From Nautilus pompilius (lineage: Eukaryota > Mollusca > Cephalopoda > Nautilida > Nautilidae), in assembly GCA_018389105.1 (NCBI GenBank), contig JACATO010000039.1:62001-126000 (forward strand): DNA of 64,000 nt, written 5' to 3'. Of the stretch, positions 44,101-57,552 are shown one piece after another. Numbering within the stretch: position 1 is the first letter of the stretch; the number at the start of each line of letters is the position of its first letter. Made by a program: the position numbers and the translations under genes. The notes under the pieces were generated by a model that worked only from the letters and a program-made list of their open reading frames with translations, was not told the DNA's origin and ran no database searches.

Positions 44101-47100
44101 AGCAGCTGACTGATGACAAAGCTGCTTGCATTTTTTTCCCTTTCCTTTCTTAATCTGTTGTGCATGACATCCATGGTAGAAAGGGGAAAATCGTTTTAGA
44201 AACTCCTCATCCGATTAACAAACAACACCTTTGATTGGTTAGAGTGCTCGGAAGTTTCCTTCGTCCTCGAAAATGTATCAAGTTATCAGCTTTTCATTTT
44301 ATGATTATAGATTTATTTTCCAGTATTAATGCAACTGGTCAAAAATGAAAAACAGCAGAATTGTTGACCTAGGTGTTCATCATTAACTCCGCTAACAATT
44401 TGTTCAGCACTATCTCCACTTTGGCTACAAGTGGTCTTATCTCCAAATAACCTTTCCGTGCACATTTGTGTGTCTGAAGTAAAACCACTTATTATATTGT
44501 TGTTGTTGTTGTTGTTGTTGTTCAGTTATTCTGTTGTTGAAAGTTTCCAGGGAGAGGTGAGGGGTTAGTTAGTATTTAGAACAGCCAGTGAAAACCCAAA
44601 CCTCGCAGACTGTCGTACGGTGTAGGATGGTTTACTAAATTGTTTTAGATTTGTAAAATAAATTTTTGCTTTTGCTGCAAATTGATTAGTTGGTGAACCC
44701 TGTTCTGACCTGGAACTGGTGCTCTGAGCAAACTGTTTGACGCATAGATTTTCCCTTTAGATCAGATTATAAAGTTACATACAAGAGCAAAATTGATGGG
44801 TGATCTTTTTGGTTTTGTTTTTTTTTTCAAATGACGCCATCCATTCCTGTTTGAAGATGATTGAATTATTCCATATTCCTAAAAGAGCTTTGATGATGAT
44901 GATGTTGTTGTTTTTATATCAAAATCCTATTAATAATTTTAAACCAATATGGCAGGTTGGAAAACGTTTGACCTGCTGATCACTGTCAGAATGATTAAAG
45001 TGCTTGAAGAATGCCTGCCCGCCCATCAGCAGAAATTCCATTAGTGCGCTATTTAGCTGCTATCAATAACACTGGTTCGTGGTTGGGAAGATGGAAGATG
45101 CATCATCAAATGAATTAACATTGGTTAGAATAAGGAAGAATTTTACGCAGAAATATTTAACAACAATTGACTGATGTGCGAAGACGCGTTGCTGTGGTCA
45201 GTGGGTCGGTTCTTGTCTTAAAGAAAGTCTCCTCAAGTTATCTTTGGTAGGTAAACCGCGGATTTAATTAAACAGATGACAGTCCTGACCATTCAGGTGT
45301 TTGCTGGGTTTTAAAGGTTTGCGTGATTTTCAAGTCAGTTAGGACACCTTTTACCAGCCTTTAATTGCCAGATTTTGGAAATAGGCGGTTGAACAAGTGC
45401 GCAGGAGCTCTGAAGTCTGCAGCTGGGTCACTCTGCAAGCATTGAAAATTATTTTTAGGTCAAGATGTTTCATATCAGTAGGTAAAACTCGTTGGAGGAG
45501 TTACATGTTCAAACCAAGCTGCAATATGTCATTTAGCTTCTAATTTACTACAACTCCATTAGGATGCTAGAAAATTGTATTTGTTCAAGTTATACTTTAA
45601 ACTAATCTATCTCCTTACTACCCTTTTCTAGCAGGCCCCTTTGAGTACCTGAAACCAAAACTCCAAATAAAGCAGTTTATAATTTTGACATTTAAAATTT
45701 ATTTCATATCTAAAAGTTTTATTATTGTAAGTATTATTTATTAAATATTCACTCTTGTTTGAATACAAACTCTTACTTTTGAGGCTTTGTTAAGCCGCTA
45801 TCATAAATGAAGAAGCACTGGTTGGGGTTTTATAGACAAAAGAAAAGAGGGGTTAATACTGGGAATGAACCTTTTTAAGTAAAGATGCAAAGAAAAACTC
45901 TGACACAACTTCTTCATTAATCATATTGTTTAATTAAGGGAAGCAGCAGTTTGCCATTTTGTCACTGTGAAAGAAGTTTACTTGAATTATTTTATCATCA
46001 AGGTCATAGATGTAGTAGCTGCTCGCAAAATGAGTTTGGGAGCAAAGTAGATGTAGATAGCAAACAGCACAAAATGTGATACAGCTTTAAAAAAAAGTGA
46101 TTATCAAAAATTTCTAGGTAAAAGTTTGATTAAAACTATTGTATTTAAAGTTGAAGACTTATTGGATTTTATCTACAAATTTAATGCATCAAATCAGTAT
46201 GCATCAGTTAGTTGAATATGTTATCATGCAGTACATCCTTTTCTTGCAGTTGATCACCTGTCCAAGTATTTGGCTATCAGGCTTTCACTGGAAGGACAAA
46301 CAAATGATGGTAAGGTTAAAAGAACATTTGTCTTTTTTAAATAAACATTTTCAACTCACCTATAGAAATGATCTTGGCCTTTAAGCAGTAATTACATTTA
46401 TTTATATTTTTAGAGTTAAAATTTATTTTAAAGAATTGTCCTGGAGAATCTGCATTTGGTAATTAATATATTAGAAAACTATAGCATTACTTGATATACT
46501 ATACGTAATTATTCACTTATAATAATTTGTTTTTAAATATTTTATTCAGGCAATCTTTTGTGTTACACTCACAATTCAATATTTTTCTTTTTTTTAAACC
46601 TCTCAACAAGTGTAATTCATTCCTTTGGCAGAAATATCAGCACAATAATTAAGAAAACATTGGCTTGACAAATTGTCAGAAGATTTAGAGTCAGCTAGAT
46701 GGATTTTAGAACTCTCAGTTCTATGTAACTTGTGATTCTCTTTTTACAAACAAACAGCAGTTAGACTCAAGGTCAGGAAAGATTATCAGCATCAATTTCA
46801 TGAACAATTTCTGCATGTACTCTTTGATAATGTTGGTATTTTTTATTGCAAGCTAATTTGATTCCAAGATCATGCCCGCTGAGTCTTGATTTGTTTTGCT
46901 GTTCTAAAGAAAAACAACAGTTGCTGGCAGAAATGCATTATCCGCTGATGATAATTTGATAGCTGCCCTTATGAAGTGCTAATTTCTTCACTGGAAAGAA
47001 AGTATGTACTTGCAGGAAATTCTAGACACCTCAGGGCAAGCATATCTTTTATCACAGAGTCTCTGCGATCACAAGCTGAACTGTTTCAAGGCCATGTGGA

Positions 47101-49321
47101 ACTTTCTCACTAACCTGTTTTCTTAAGCAAAATTCCATCTGAATTCCATCTTCACTCACAGTGGCCTTCTAGATAGCCATTGCTTTCATGCCAGACCAGC
47201 TTTTGTGTGTCAGCGCATGATGAAGTTTTACTTGTATCATCAGATCATACATATTTCTCCACGTCTCATCAAATTAATGTATCAGGAGGATCATAAAGGT
47301 TTTCACATTTATGGTAATTTCTTCCTTTGAATTTTAGAATTATCATTATAAGTGCATAATAGTAAAATACTAGACTCCACCAAATTGATAAAAGATTTTT
47401 TCATAATATGGGCATTATGCCTGAAACACAAGAAGCCTAATTAATAATTTATACAGAGGAGCCAGAAGAACTGCATCCTTTTTATTGTTGTAGTAAATCT
47501 AAATTGCCTAAAATTCATTCATATATGCTTCTTTTTTTAAGGATTGATTTAAGTTAAAAGTGATTTGCATAAGATTATAAATTAAGTCAGAGGACCAAGA
47601 AATTCATAGCATATTGATCCCTCATGTAAAAAAATTACAATGTCAGGAATTTTAACTATTCGGTATATTCTCTAGAAAAAGAAATAGAAGAAAAAAACAA
47701 TTTTCAAGTTAATCCTAATAAATAATATTTGGCAACATATATTTATTAACTAGACGGAAGAGATTGCATGGTTAATGTGGTTCTTGTCAAAGGACTGTTG
47801 GATTGGTGAATCTTGTAGAATATAAATAAGCATGCTGGCTGGCAGCAGCCATGGCCAGAACTCTAACACACCCTGCTGTCTAAATCCTTTCATCAGCATC
47901 ACCTGACTGACTCAGGAACGCTCACCACCACTAGCATCATCAAGGTCATTTTTGCAGTGCAACATCAATTATTTTTGTATCTCAACCCAACTGAGCATCT
48001 TTGAGAACCTGACCACCACTATGCTTGCCGCTGTAAGGTATGTTTTCATGATTTGGCAGCCTGGATCTCTCAACATAGCAGTTGGTGCTGTTTCTGGTAA
48101 AATCACAGAAGTGTTTGTTTTGATGCTGTTTTTATTTGTAGAACTGGTGTTTGTTTTCAGGGATCCCAACACTTTTAGAATGGACTTGATTACCCTGTCA
48201 TAGTAAGAATAGTCAGGGTTTCACTGGAAATATTCCAGCTGCTGCTATCACCAGCTAGCGCCTGTCAGCCATATAAGCTATCTTATGTGAAGCCTTTTCT
48301 TTTTTTCTGTTATTTCTGCAAATTGCAACTGCATATCATAAATAATTTAATTTTCTTAAAATATTTTTCCTTTTTTTCTCTTAACTAGCAATTTTCCAAC
48401 CTAGTATTGATTCAGTTTTCTGGTGAGGCAGGCAAATCTGTTATGACTAAGTGGTTGCATGGGTAGGAAAAGTGATTCATCAATTTGCTGTCTTTTAAAT
48501 TCTGACATCAAAGTCAGGCAGCAAATTCAAATTGATATCTGGTTTTAATTGTTGTTGTTTTTTAAAAATTAAATCAAAAGTTAAAAACTAGTTTAAGAAA
48601 ACAATAGGGCTATGTTTATTGAATTAATTTCCTTTCCTTTAACAGTACTCACCTTATTTAGTTTAAAAGCTTCAGATAAGATGTCATTCTTTAAAATTTT
48701 TGGTTGCTTGTAACAACAAACTGTTTTTAAATTGGTTTTTAGATGTCCAGGTTGGCAGTAACAGTTCCTCTTTCATAAGTTTCTCGTTACAATAACCCAA
48801 AGAATCTGTCGACAGTGAGAAATTCTTTATTCTAAAATATTTCAGCATGTCATATCAAACCTTTTCAAGACAGAAAAATGTTACCCTATAAATTTAAAAG
48901 AAGACCAGCAGATATCCAAATTATATATAGAAAACTCTGACCATTTTTTTAACAAGGTAACACACACAATTGCTTAAATGTGATCGGTCATTTCTACGCA
49001 TTCAGCGAGTCTCCTTTCTCTGCTTCAAAATAACATTAGGGGGGGGACCACATTTAATTTTAGAAGAATTTCCAAATGCTGATGATGATGATGATTATTT
49101 TTTATCTTTGATATTTAGATTCTGTGGGCCCATCTGAAGATAGTAAATATCTAATCTTCATCGCAACCAGCCCCGGAGTCTTCACTCACCTGTGCGGATC
49201 GATGACACTGGAACAGGTTAATGACAAATACTGGAAGGTGAACAAACCACTTGAAATGTTTTATTCCTTGCAGAAAAAGCACGGCGACATGGCACCACAA
49301 AAGAAAAACGGAGAGAAATGA
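38158..49321 (+). CDS. RNF2: RNF2/RING1, catalytic E3 ligase of Polycomb repressive complex 1
   Basis: RING1A/B proteins pair with a PCGF protein and monoubiquitinate histone H2A to hold genes silent. Invertebrates usually have one copy, which is orthologous to both human RING1 and RNF2. Exons: 38158-38878, 46250-46309, 49119-49321; both introns are phase 1 and the product is 327 residues (human RNF2 336). The RING spans residues 47-86 with ligands C47, C50, C63, H65, C68, C71, C83 and C86, flanked by the invariant [10 protein letters not shown] and [10 protein letters not shown]. Residues 100-215 are a variable Ser/charged linker with a basic RKKLK. From about 225 the RAWUL domain follows ([46 protein letters not shown]). 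ATG at 38158 is in good context (AAGATGG). An upstream frame extension encodes only the GT repeat. Exon 1 is much GC-richer than exons 2-3. Confidence 0.97.
40080..40930 (-). pseudogene. Tc1-like transposase relic in RNF2 intron 1
   Basis: Read on the minus strand from about 40900 down, an N-terminal piece ([18 protein letters not shown]) is followed by [19 protein letters not shown], the GGxSVMVWG block around the second catalytic aspartate region. Next comes [13 protein letters not shown], and near 40255-40220 [10 protein letters not shown] followed by KHLDCQLRK, the block with the third acidic residue. Stops and frameshifts make it a pseudogene. No inverted ends were located. It differs from the copy at 27440-28340. 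Confidence 0.7.
42000..42700 (+). pseudogene. uncharacterised multicopy-family protein, degraded copy
   Basis: An open frame runs from 42074 to 42631 (185 codons) without introns. Its motifs are [57 protein letters not shown] and [20 protein letters not shown]. These match, from memory, an uncharacterised family that recurs in many copies in arthropod and mollusc genomes and is probably carried by a mobile element. The frame ends at TGA directly after MADYC where the family has Trp, and coding-like sequence continues in frame for about 17 more codons (SIKRD..). Upstream, coding similarity appears to extend to about 42000 but is broken by stops. It lies in RNF2 intron 1, in the same orientation as the gene. 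The function is unknown. Confidence 0.6.
46310..49118 (+). other. RNF2 intron 2
   Basis: This is a 2.8 kb intron. Small frames near 47950-48200 show no family motif and no similarity to RNF2. A (GAT)n run lies at about 49080-49094 near the acceptor. Nothing else was recognised. Confidence 0.55.
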
Positions 49322-52300
49322 GTTTGCCAACTGACTGGTGCCCATCTGATGAATGAAATCACTAGCCATGTATGAAATGTTGATTCACTGCTGCATGAGT
49401 GGGTGAGTTCAGACAATGATGAACTGCAGTTTGTATGTCATGATCATTTTATAGGTGTGAGTATGAGGTGTGCATGCCGATGTGCTGTCTGTAAGTATTG
49501 GTCATTCTTGAAATCAGCTGAACCACTGCAGGATTTAAAGTATGGAAGGGAAGATTGGATTATAAAGTATTCTACTTTAGCTTTTATGAATACAAAAACA
49601 TCATTTGAAAAAAAAACAGCATTAAATTGTATCCAAGGTTCTTCAGATAGTTTTATTTCTAAGACCTTTGCTGAAATATTTTGATTTTGATTTTGTCTGT
49701 ACTCCAGGTGACTGTTATTGTAAATGAGAATTGAGTTTGCTTTGATGAAAGCCAATAACAGTTTTTAATTTGACTGAAAATGACAATTTATTTGTTTTAA
49801 AATGATCATAATTTCTCTCTCTCTGTCTCTCTCTCACTCGCACATACACACCACACACAGAGAGAGAGAGAGAGAAACAGAGACAGATGGACAGACACAA
49901 AGAGAGAGAAGAGAGGAGGTATACATAGACATGACATTATTTACTGGCCCTAGAAAACCAGCAAAGATAGCTCTGTCTTAAAACCTTATTTTTATTTTAA
50001 ATTATGCATGAATTAACAAGTTGTGGTTTTCAGAGAAAATAATTAAAATGTCCAAATGTGCTAAGATGTTCTAACCTATCTGTTTCTGTCTTTACTGTTT
50101 AAAAAATGTACTAGAAATCTCAAATTATTTCTTCTTGTCAGTTGAAATTATACCACAATATAAAAACACTATAATGTTAAACTTGCCTGTCTCTCTCTTT
50201 TTGTTTGATAATCATTTTTCATGAAGCTTCTGATAGCTATACCCTCTGACTATCCGCTACTTTGGTATTACACTAAAGCTCTAGATTTGATTAAGAAGAT
50301 TAATGCCACCACCTTACTACTATGACTTCTATCCTGACAGTTGATTTCAAGAATCCATTAACTGACAAAAAAATCTCACTAATGAATGTTGTTTACTGCA
50401 CCAAAAGGACTTGTGTTGTCAAGAGCGTCTTCATATATCATTTACTAAATAATAATTTTAAAAAAACAGGAAAAACAACCAAATTACAGGTAGTCCCCTG
50501 CATAGTGATTTTTTTCTCCAATTTTTAATGCTACTTTATTATTTGATGTATAAAAGGTAAGTGGACCTGTTATTAAATTTTGTTCACATAAATTATAAGG
50601 TCTCACATACAGTAACGTTGCAACAGGTTTGGTCTTAAACAAAGCTAACTTACTACTGTAATGTTTCTGTATTAGCCAGAGCATCAACTGGATTATAAGG
50701 ATTGTAAAAGGTATTTTATAATATTGACATTCAGACTTCAGCTGAAACTGAGTTAATGAATGTGTTGAGTAGGCTAGTAAATCTGTTTTATTTGTATAGA
50801 GGTGTAGACGTTAGTAGGTGATGGCAATTCTGGCTAGAAATATACTGCAAAAACAAAGCAGGTAGTCAGTGGTATGCTAACATGGATGTTGTGAAAATGA
50901 AAACATTTTCCTAGGGTCTAACATATATCAGCAATCTCCTAATACTCAGGATGGAAACTGAACCAAACTAAGCTCTTTCTCAACGACTTCTTTAAGTATA
51001 TATCTGTCACTCATTTAAATACACATCACACATGGAAAACTAGACACTGCATTTTTTTTAAAGGATGGTATCTATCAACTGCAATAAAGAAATACCTATC
51101 TAAGCAGCAGCTAAGAATACACTAGATATTTTTGTGAAACAGATGATGTATTTAAAATACAAATGAGGGGGTATTATGAATTGCTTGTACATTGCCATTC
51201 TCTATCGATATAGTGTGTACTATATTCCTTTGTTGAACTTTCCTCTTAAATCTATTCTTTCATTCCCTTAGAGAATTTAAGTGACTTGCATTAGTTGCTA
51301 TTAAAATCTGGAAAGGAACAAGTGAAAAAGTTAGTTATTTTTTTATCTTTGATTTATAATAAAGTTATCACATTTTCCCCTGTTAGAAATTTACTTAAAC
51401 AATATCTTCAAATAACAATTCTGATAAGTTGCTCAGAATTACATAATTTCAAACTTTCTGATTCTCTTATAAATAAATTATCAATATCTATCTTTTGAAG
51501 TCTTTCAGAAAAAAATTTACATTTTTGCTCTTTTTGCCTTTTTTACAGTGAACAGAAACCTTGAACTGCATTAATTAGTTTAGTTTCTATCATCTATCTA
51601 CATAAAAGGCTTTCTCCAGATGCCGTAGCTGGAAGAAAAAAAATAAACCTAACAGGTTCATCCAGGCATTTCCCACCGCCTTGTTAGTAGCGCTAAAACT
51701 ACCCAGATTTCAGCAATCGTCTCCACCATCACTGCGTTATCTTACAGCACTGTTTGTTGGTGGGCGGTAAGCATTTCTAATTTTGTATAGTACAACAAAG
51801 GCAGAGTTGGTCTTGAACCCACAACTTGTTGACTTTTTTTAGTCCAATGAGGCAATTTTGCTCTAAAAATGTATATATAATAACCAGTACAGCTACTTTA
51901 ACAGTCCAAAAATAGAAATATACTGCAAATTGTCCACCTCTGAACACCCAGATAATGGCGACTGGGAAAGATTTTTTCTGAAAAAAAGGTTGGTTCTCTA
52001 CTTCTACTAACAAGGTGGTAGGAATGCCCAAACTAACCACCATCTAGTTTCTATAAGCAACGTGTACTAATAACTCTCCACTCTTGGTTATTTTCTTTAT
52101 TTTTGAAAACAAAATCTGTTTTTAGGCAGAAAATCAGATTAAACTAATTAGGAATAGAGCATCTCTTCTATCAAGCAGACTTCACTTTTTTTTTTCATCT
52201 AAACTTAGTTCTCCTGAAAACTGTACACGAAGATGAATGATGATTTTCTTCTTCTTTTTTTTCAGTTAAATTCCATTTTATGTACCAAAACTGCATTATT

Positions 52301-55300
52301 TTCAAATATCAATTAGATCTCTCTTACTAAATCCTAAATTTCTCTTATTAACCCTCCCCTCATCATTGTCTTCGTGGAGGTACCACTTGTATGCCTAAAA
52401 TTTTCATTTAGACACGATGAGTGCTTATATAAATATGGTGCCTCCATTGTTTGCTATATATTTTAAGAATGCATTGGTTCTTTTCTTTTTTTTTAAAGAA
52501 AATAAAAAAAAAATGATTAAGCTTAATAGATTTTGGCTGCATGTGCAGTTACATCGAGGGGACTGACTGCTTGTGTTCAGAATTGTGCTCTGTTGGTTTA
52601 GTCACTTTCCATTTCTTTATACTTCTGTCACTTGGATGTTAGCTAGTTTTTTGCTTTTTTTTTCATGGTTTGAATACTATATGGTGGTGCTAACAGGACT
52701 GCTTAATAAAGTAGTTGCACAGATATTGTTTGTGTTCTGTCTTCACTTTCTGACTCTTCTAGTCTATAAAACTATTTTGCTGACCAACTAAGATTTATTA
52801 TTATTTCATCTTACATTTATTGCACAACTGATAATCTTATTCTGAACTCTTCAAGGATAAATAACGAGATAGCTTTTATTCATCTGAATGAAGAAGAATT
52901 ACATCACTGCTGCAAGGACTAAAAAATCATCTTTCCGTCTGACTGTTTGATGAATAAGTTTCTAACTGAACCTGGTTGCCAGATAAACCCACCCATGCAA
53001 GTATATTGTCGTGTCATCTATACCTCCAAATTAACAGATTAATTAATTGTTTTTTTACAAATTAAAGTAATGGTAACAATAATAAAAGATTAGAGAACAA
53101 GAAAATAGCAAAAAAAAATTTTTTTAAAGCTGGAAGCCATCTCTAAAAAAAAATGGGTTCTGCAAAGACAAAACAAATTTAATATGAAAGCTTAAAGCAC
53201 TATAGGTTCCATAGTTAGGGTGGGATAACTTCATGAAATGCTTAGGCTGCTCTTGTATCATGGAATTCTGTGACTCTGGTTGATATAGCTATAGCCTGTG
53301 GGAAAAAAAATAGAACTTTCTCCTACTGCACAATCAGCTATTCCTACATCAGACAGACAGACACACTATCCTCGTCAATAAGGATAAGAGTACATCAGAC
53401 AGGTGTAACACAGAACTAGCAGGCTTGTGTATTACCAGTCACGAATGTTTGTTTAGTACCAGTGCGGAATAAGCTGTAGAAGCAATGTTTACTTGTGGCA
53501 TTTAATCAGCTGATAAATATAATGAACAAAAATATCAATACCAGCTGAAAATGCGTAATAGGAATGTTTAGAATGGGGTCTGGCTATTTCAACAACTATC
53601 TTCAGTTTAGACGATATATGGCTGTGCTGTGAACAGCACTAGTAAAGCAATCACTGGTGCTCCTTGCAAGGATACTCTGGAACAGCCATATGATGTGTGT
53701 GTGTGTATGTGTGTGTGGGCTTTAGCAGCATTCCATGTGCAACTATTTTTTTTTTAAATCACTATTTTCCATGGTCAACGTTTGCTAGTACTAGCCACGT
53801 GGCCTACAGTAGCCATATTTACTTCTAATGATGATTAAATTTCAGCATGCTGGCAGAACTTGTCATCATAGTCAAGAACGTGGCATTGTACTGCAGCAGT
53901 TTGTGTCTATCTCACAACTACGGCTGCAACTGTTTTTGAAAATAAAAAAATTTTTAAAAAAAAGGATTGAGCATTTTTATATAATAGAAAACTAATGAAT
54001 TAATCCTGTCTGTCTACTGGGATTACTCTGATTAATTCCACACGCACACTTATCTTTAGTTATTGTGTATCTGTGCAATTTTAATAAATGAATAAAGGTA
54101 TATATTCAAGAGATTTTCTATCTTTTTAAGTAGTAAGAATAGGCTCTTGAAAAATTTAGAAAACTGACTCAAATAGCAACGCATTCAGTTTTGTGTGCAT
54201 CACATCTGTTAACAGAACACAGCACACCCTGGACAGCTGCTACTGACCGGGATCTCTCTCAGTCAACACGCACATCTGAACTGATCACCTTGTTTTTTGC
54301 TGTGAGAGATCATACCAACATTTTTTTTTTTTGTCCCAAGTTAATTTTACAGAAATTGTGTTACTTGGGAAATTTTGTGTTTGCCAGTATTGTTGGTTAT
54401 GCTCAATGGATGTAACCAACCATGACTGACTTCTATGAGACAGGTAATCCACCCACATTTGATTGTTATAAGCCTGACAGGTTCTAGCCCAGTCAGGTAG
54501 GAGACACTAGTAAAACCACTCAAAACTAGCTGCATTCTGTCAATTGAAGCAGAACCCCAGCTCAGATTGCAGTACAATCTTCATTCTCTGGAGGTAAGCA
54601 TATAATGAAACCTAAGCTATCAATTACAGCCATTCAAAAGTATGAGCAGACCATAACAAAATACATTTGCTTTCTCAACCTTTTCTTGTTAATGAAAATG
54701 TATGACCACCGTCAACTGTGATGCCTTGCCACTTCAAAGTTTCTGCATAATTAGGTTCCCAGAACATTCTACAAATGTTAAATTTTGTTCATGCTGAAAG
54801 TATGGATGGTATTGTTCATCCAACACCATTTGTTAATGCTAATTTGAATAACTGTTAGCTTTTGTGTGAATGTTAATGGTTCTCGTTACTGATGACTGCT
54901 GCTGCTTTGATTAGATGAAAGTGGCACCTTAAGACAAAATTCCATGATGCAAGGCCATCTTCCATTATTTCCTTTTGGAAAGCTACTTGCTCCCAGAAAA
55001 TTATGGAGAAAGTTGTAGCTACACAGAGTGATGTGCAAACAACCATTCATCATACACCGAAGTCAAACAGCTTAGCCATGATCTTAAAGGGCCAAAGAAG
55101 AGAAAATCATGGTGCAGGAAAATAGGCTGCTTGTTCAAAAGTCTAGAGCAAATCCTTTTTTTGACAGTTAGCTAATTAACTACAGACCACAATTCCTCTC
55201 TCCCTATCTTTACCACCATAAGACAGTTAAGGGAATGGCCAAGTAATAGCTAGAATAAAAATTTTATTACGGCAAATGCAGAAGCTTGTTGATCTAGAAA

Positions 55301-57142
55301 GAAAAAAAAAAAAGAAAGGTAAGAAATTCTGTCAAATCTAAATATATCTTTCTTCATCTAGAGAAAGTCACAGTGCCACAGTAGAGTTTCCGTTTAACAA
55401 AAAGGTACAAATTATGTAAATATTTACTACACATTCATATCTAAGCTTCAAGGAAATACTATGTGCAAAAATAGTCCGCTTTAGAGAAGCTATCATACAG
55501 ATTTTTATTTTTTCTTCTTTTATCATAATTATTTTATATTCAATATTTTTATAAGTATATACATATAAAACAGGGTTTATCTTAATGTGCAGTAGACCCC
55601 TACTTGTGCAGTTCTAAATCCGTTGAGTAGTTAGCAAGGCTGTTCCAAATTTCTGCGCATTTTGAATGCATTTGGATATTTACGGTTATACTTTTAGCTA
55701 ATGATACCAATTTTATATACTCGTGAGGCATCCTGTGTTGTGTACCTTGTCAAAGGATACAAAGGAACTTAAAATCTATAAAATGTTTAAAAAATATCCA
55801 TTACAAATGCTTCTCAGAATCTCAAACACTGAGCCATGGCACCTGCCTCAAAGATTTGTGCAGTTCTAAAATTTCCTTAAAATAGACCCTGATATAGAAC
55901 TGGGATTATACATTACATTCAGGGATTAAACTAGATATAGTTAATAGCATTTGAATTAGTTTTTTTTTTTAAGCCTTACCTGCCCAAAGAATATTAATTA
56001 TAAAATGAATTAGTGAACACTATGAAGACAGATGTTTGCAGTCTGTTATTTCAAACCGTTGCAAATTATTTTACTGGTCAGATATATAACGATGTTATGC
56101 TAAGAAGAGAAAATTTGGCTTTTTACAGCTTTTTCCAATTAATAAGTCACTTATTAGTATACAACTCACTTTAATAAAAAATTAACATCAAAAGACATTT
56201 TAGTAGTTCAGCGACATGATGGTAACTGAGTAACCAGTAACTTTTGGAGAAATGATGCACAGACAACAATCAGTTTAAAGAAGTTGTAATTAAATGTGAA
56301 AAGGAAATGGCTAATTTAGTCAGTTTATAATTTTTAAAAAAAATTTTTTTTAACCTTTACTCATCTTTAATGCAGCCTGGACACCAGAGGGCGTGACAGG
56401 GATGCTTCCAAAACCTTCCAAAACAATCTCCAACATCTGTGACTGTCAGAGATGAATCAGCACAAGTTTTTAACCACAGACAAAATGCTTTTTTTTAAAA
56501 AGTTTGATGGAAGCAGTGAATCCTAAAACAAAATCATTTTAGCATATTTGATAATCTAACTTTTTCTAAAACTATAATTATTTTAATACATATTTCTAAA
56601 AACTGCTAATGTATTGTCTTGGCTCAAGAAGTTAAGACTGATGGCAGCAGTCTTGACTCCTGATAAAATTTGCTTAAATTTTCTCCTAGATGCCTTGAAG
56701 TTTCCCCTGCATTTAATTCATTTGATCCTAATTAGGCATTTAAAACATAATTACTTTGGTATAACGCAGCACCCATGACACTTTTATCTTTAAAGAGAGT
56801 AATGCTAACTACCAATTTCAGATGCATGATTAAAAACAAAGGACTGTCACTGATGACAGGTAATTGACGACAGATGACAGTCTGTCATTAAAGATGACAA
56901 GGTGTACTGAGGGTTGTGAATGTTGAGAGCGAAGCTTTACCAGATTATGGTTAGTGTTAGGAAATGTGGCACTGGTATGTAGCACTGGAGGAAGGAGTAA
57001 CCAGTAAGCTCATGATTAGATTGAATTATCAACAAAACAGCATGCTGAAGGAATAGTTTCATCCTGATTTTGAAAAGTTTTGATAACAACCTTTTAGTTT
57101 CTTTACAGAAAAACAAAACTTATTAAGAAAAATAGAAGAAAA

Positions 57143-57174
<32 letters not shown>

Positions 57175-57552
57175 TACCTGGACAAATGTATGTTTGTTTA
57201 TTCCCTTGCCTGTAAGAACATTTTAAAAATCATGTTTACATTATGATTTCTTAGGGGGGGAAGAGAGACAGAGAATGGAGATGGGAATAATGAATAAATA
57301 AGGTAAAAAGTGAAAAACACCATTTGGAAAAATGTAAATTTTTGTAAGCAAAAAAGAGGGTTAATATGTAGATTGTAGCCAACCAGTCAAATGAACTGAG
57401 TAGAAGTTTGTTTCATTCACCAGGACAAACAAATCTGTTATGGACACTAGTCTTGAATAAAATTCAATTTGATAAATTTAGGAAAAAAACATTAAAATTT
57501 AGAAGAATATCAGCTTTATCGATTTAAACAGATCAAATGTAATTTCTATATA
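49322..57552. other. RNF2 3' flank and unassigned AT-rich region
   Basis: The RNF2 3' UTR must begin here. The nearest AATAAA that I noted is at 51083-51088, so the UTR end is uncertain. Microsatellites occur at about 49813-49875 (TC then AG), 53694-53718 (TG) and 57150-57175 (TG). A tRNA-type SINE candidate lies at 51640-51870. Near 55591 a CAGTAGACCCCTAC stretch resembles a pogo-type left end, with no right end found. No other coding was recognised. Confidence 0.5.
51640..51870 (-). repeat. candidate tRNA-derived SINE
   Basis: On the minus strand, a box A-like stretch (TTGCCTCATTGGACTAA, about 51862-51846) is followed by a box B-like GTGGGTTCAAGACC (about 51822-51809), with spacing like that of a tRNA gene's internal promoter. 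Downstream (lower coordinates) comes a GC-richer non-tRNA body ending near 51640 in an A/T-rich stretch. The tRNA-like part does not fold as a clean tRNA by eye, so a SINE is more likely than a tRNA gene. No second copy in the window was confirmed. Confidence 0.4.

Larger units (their letters stand above)
38879..46249 (+). other. RNF2 intron 1
   Basis: This 7.4 kb intron starts with a (TTA)n-rich stretch (about 38972-39042) and a G/T-rich run (39119-39210). It contains a worn Tc1 relic (40080-40930), a poly-T run (about 41130-41150) and a pseudogene of a repeated unknown family (42000-42700). A (GTT)n run lies at about 44500-44521. The stretches 42700-46249 and 39300-40080 are otherwise unassigned. 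Confidence 0.6.

Noticed and set aside
47952..48203. Possible extra RNF2 exon between exons 2 and 3
   Set aside because: No RNF2-like residues. The direct 46309 to 49119 join keeps phase and restores the RAWUL sequence.
51797..51865. A true tRNA gene at the box A/B-like site
   Set aside because: Box A is imperfect and the acceptor stem and anticodon arm do not pair convincingly by eye; a SINE fits better.
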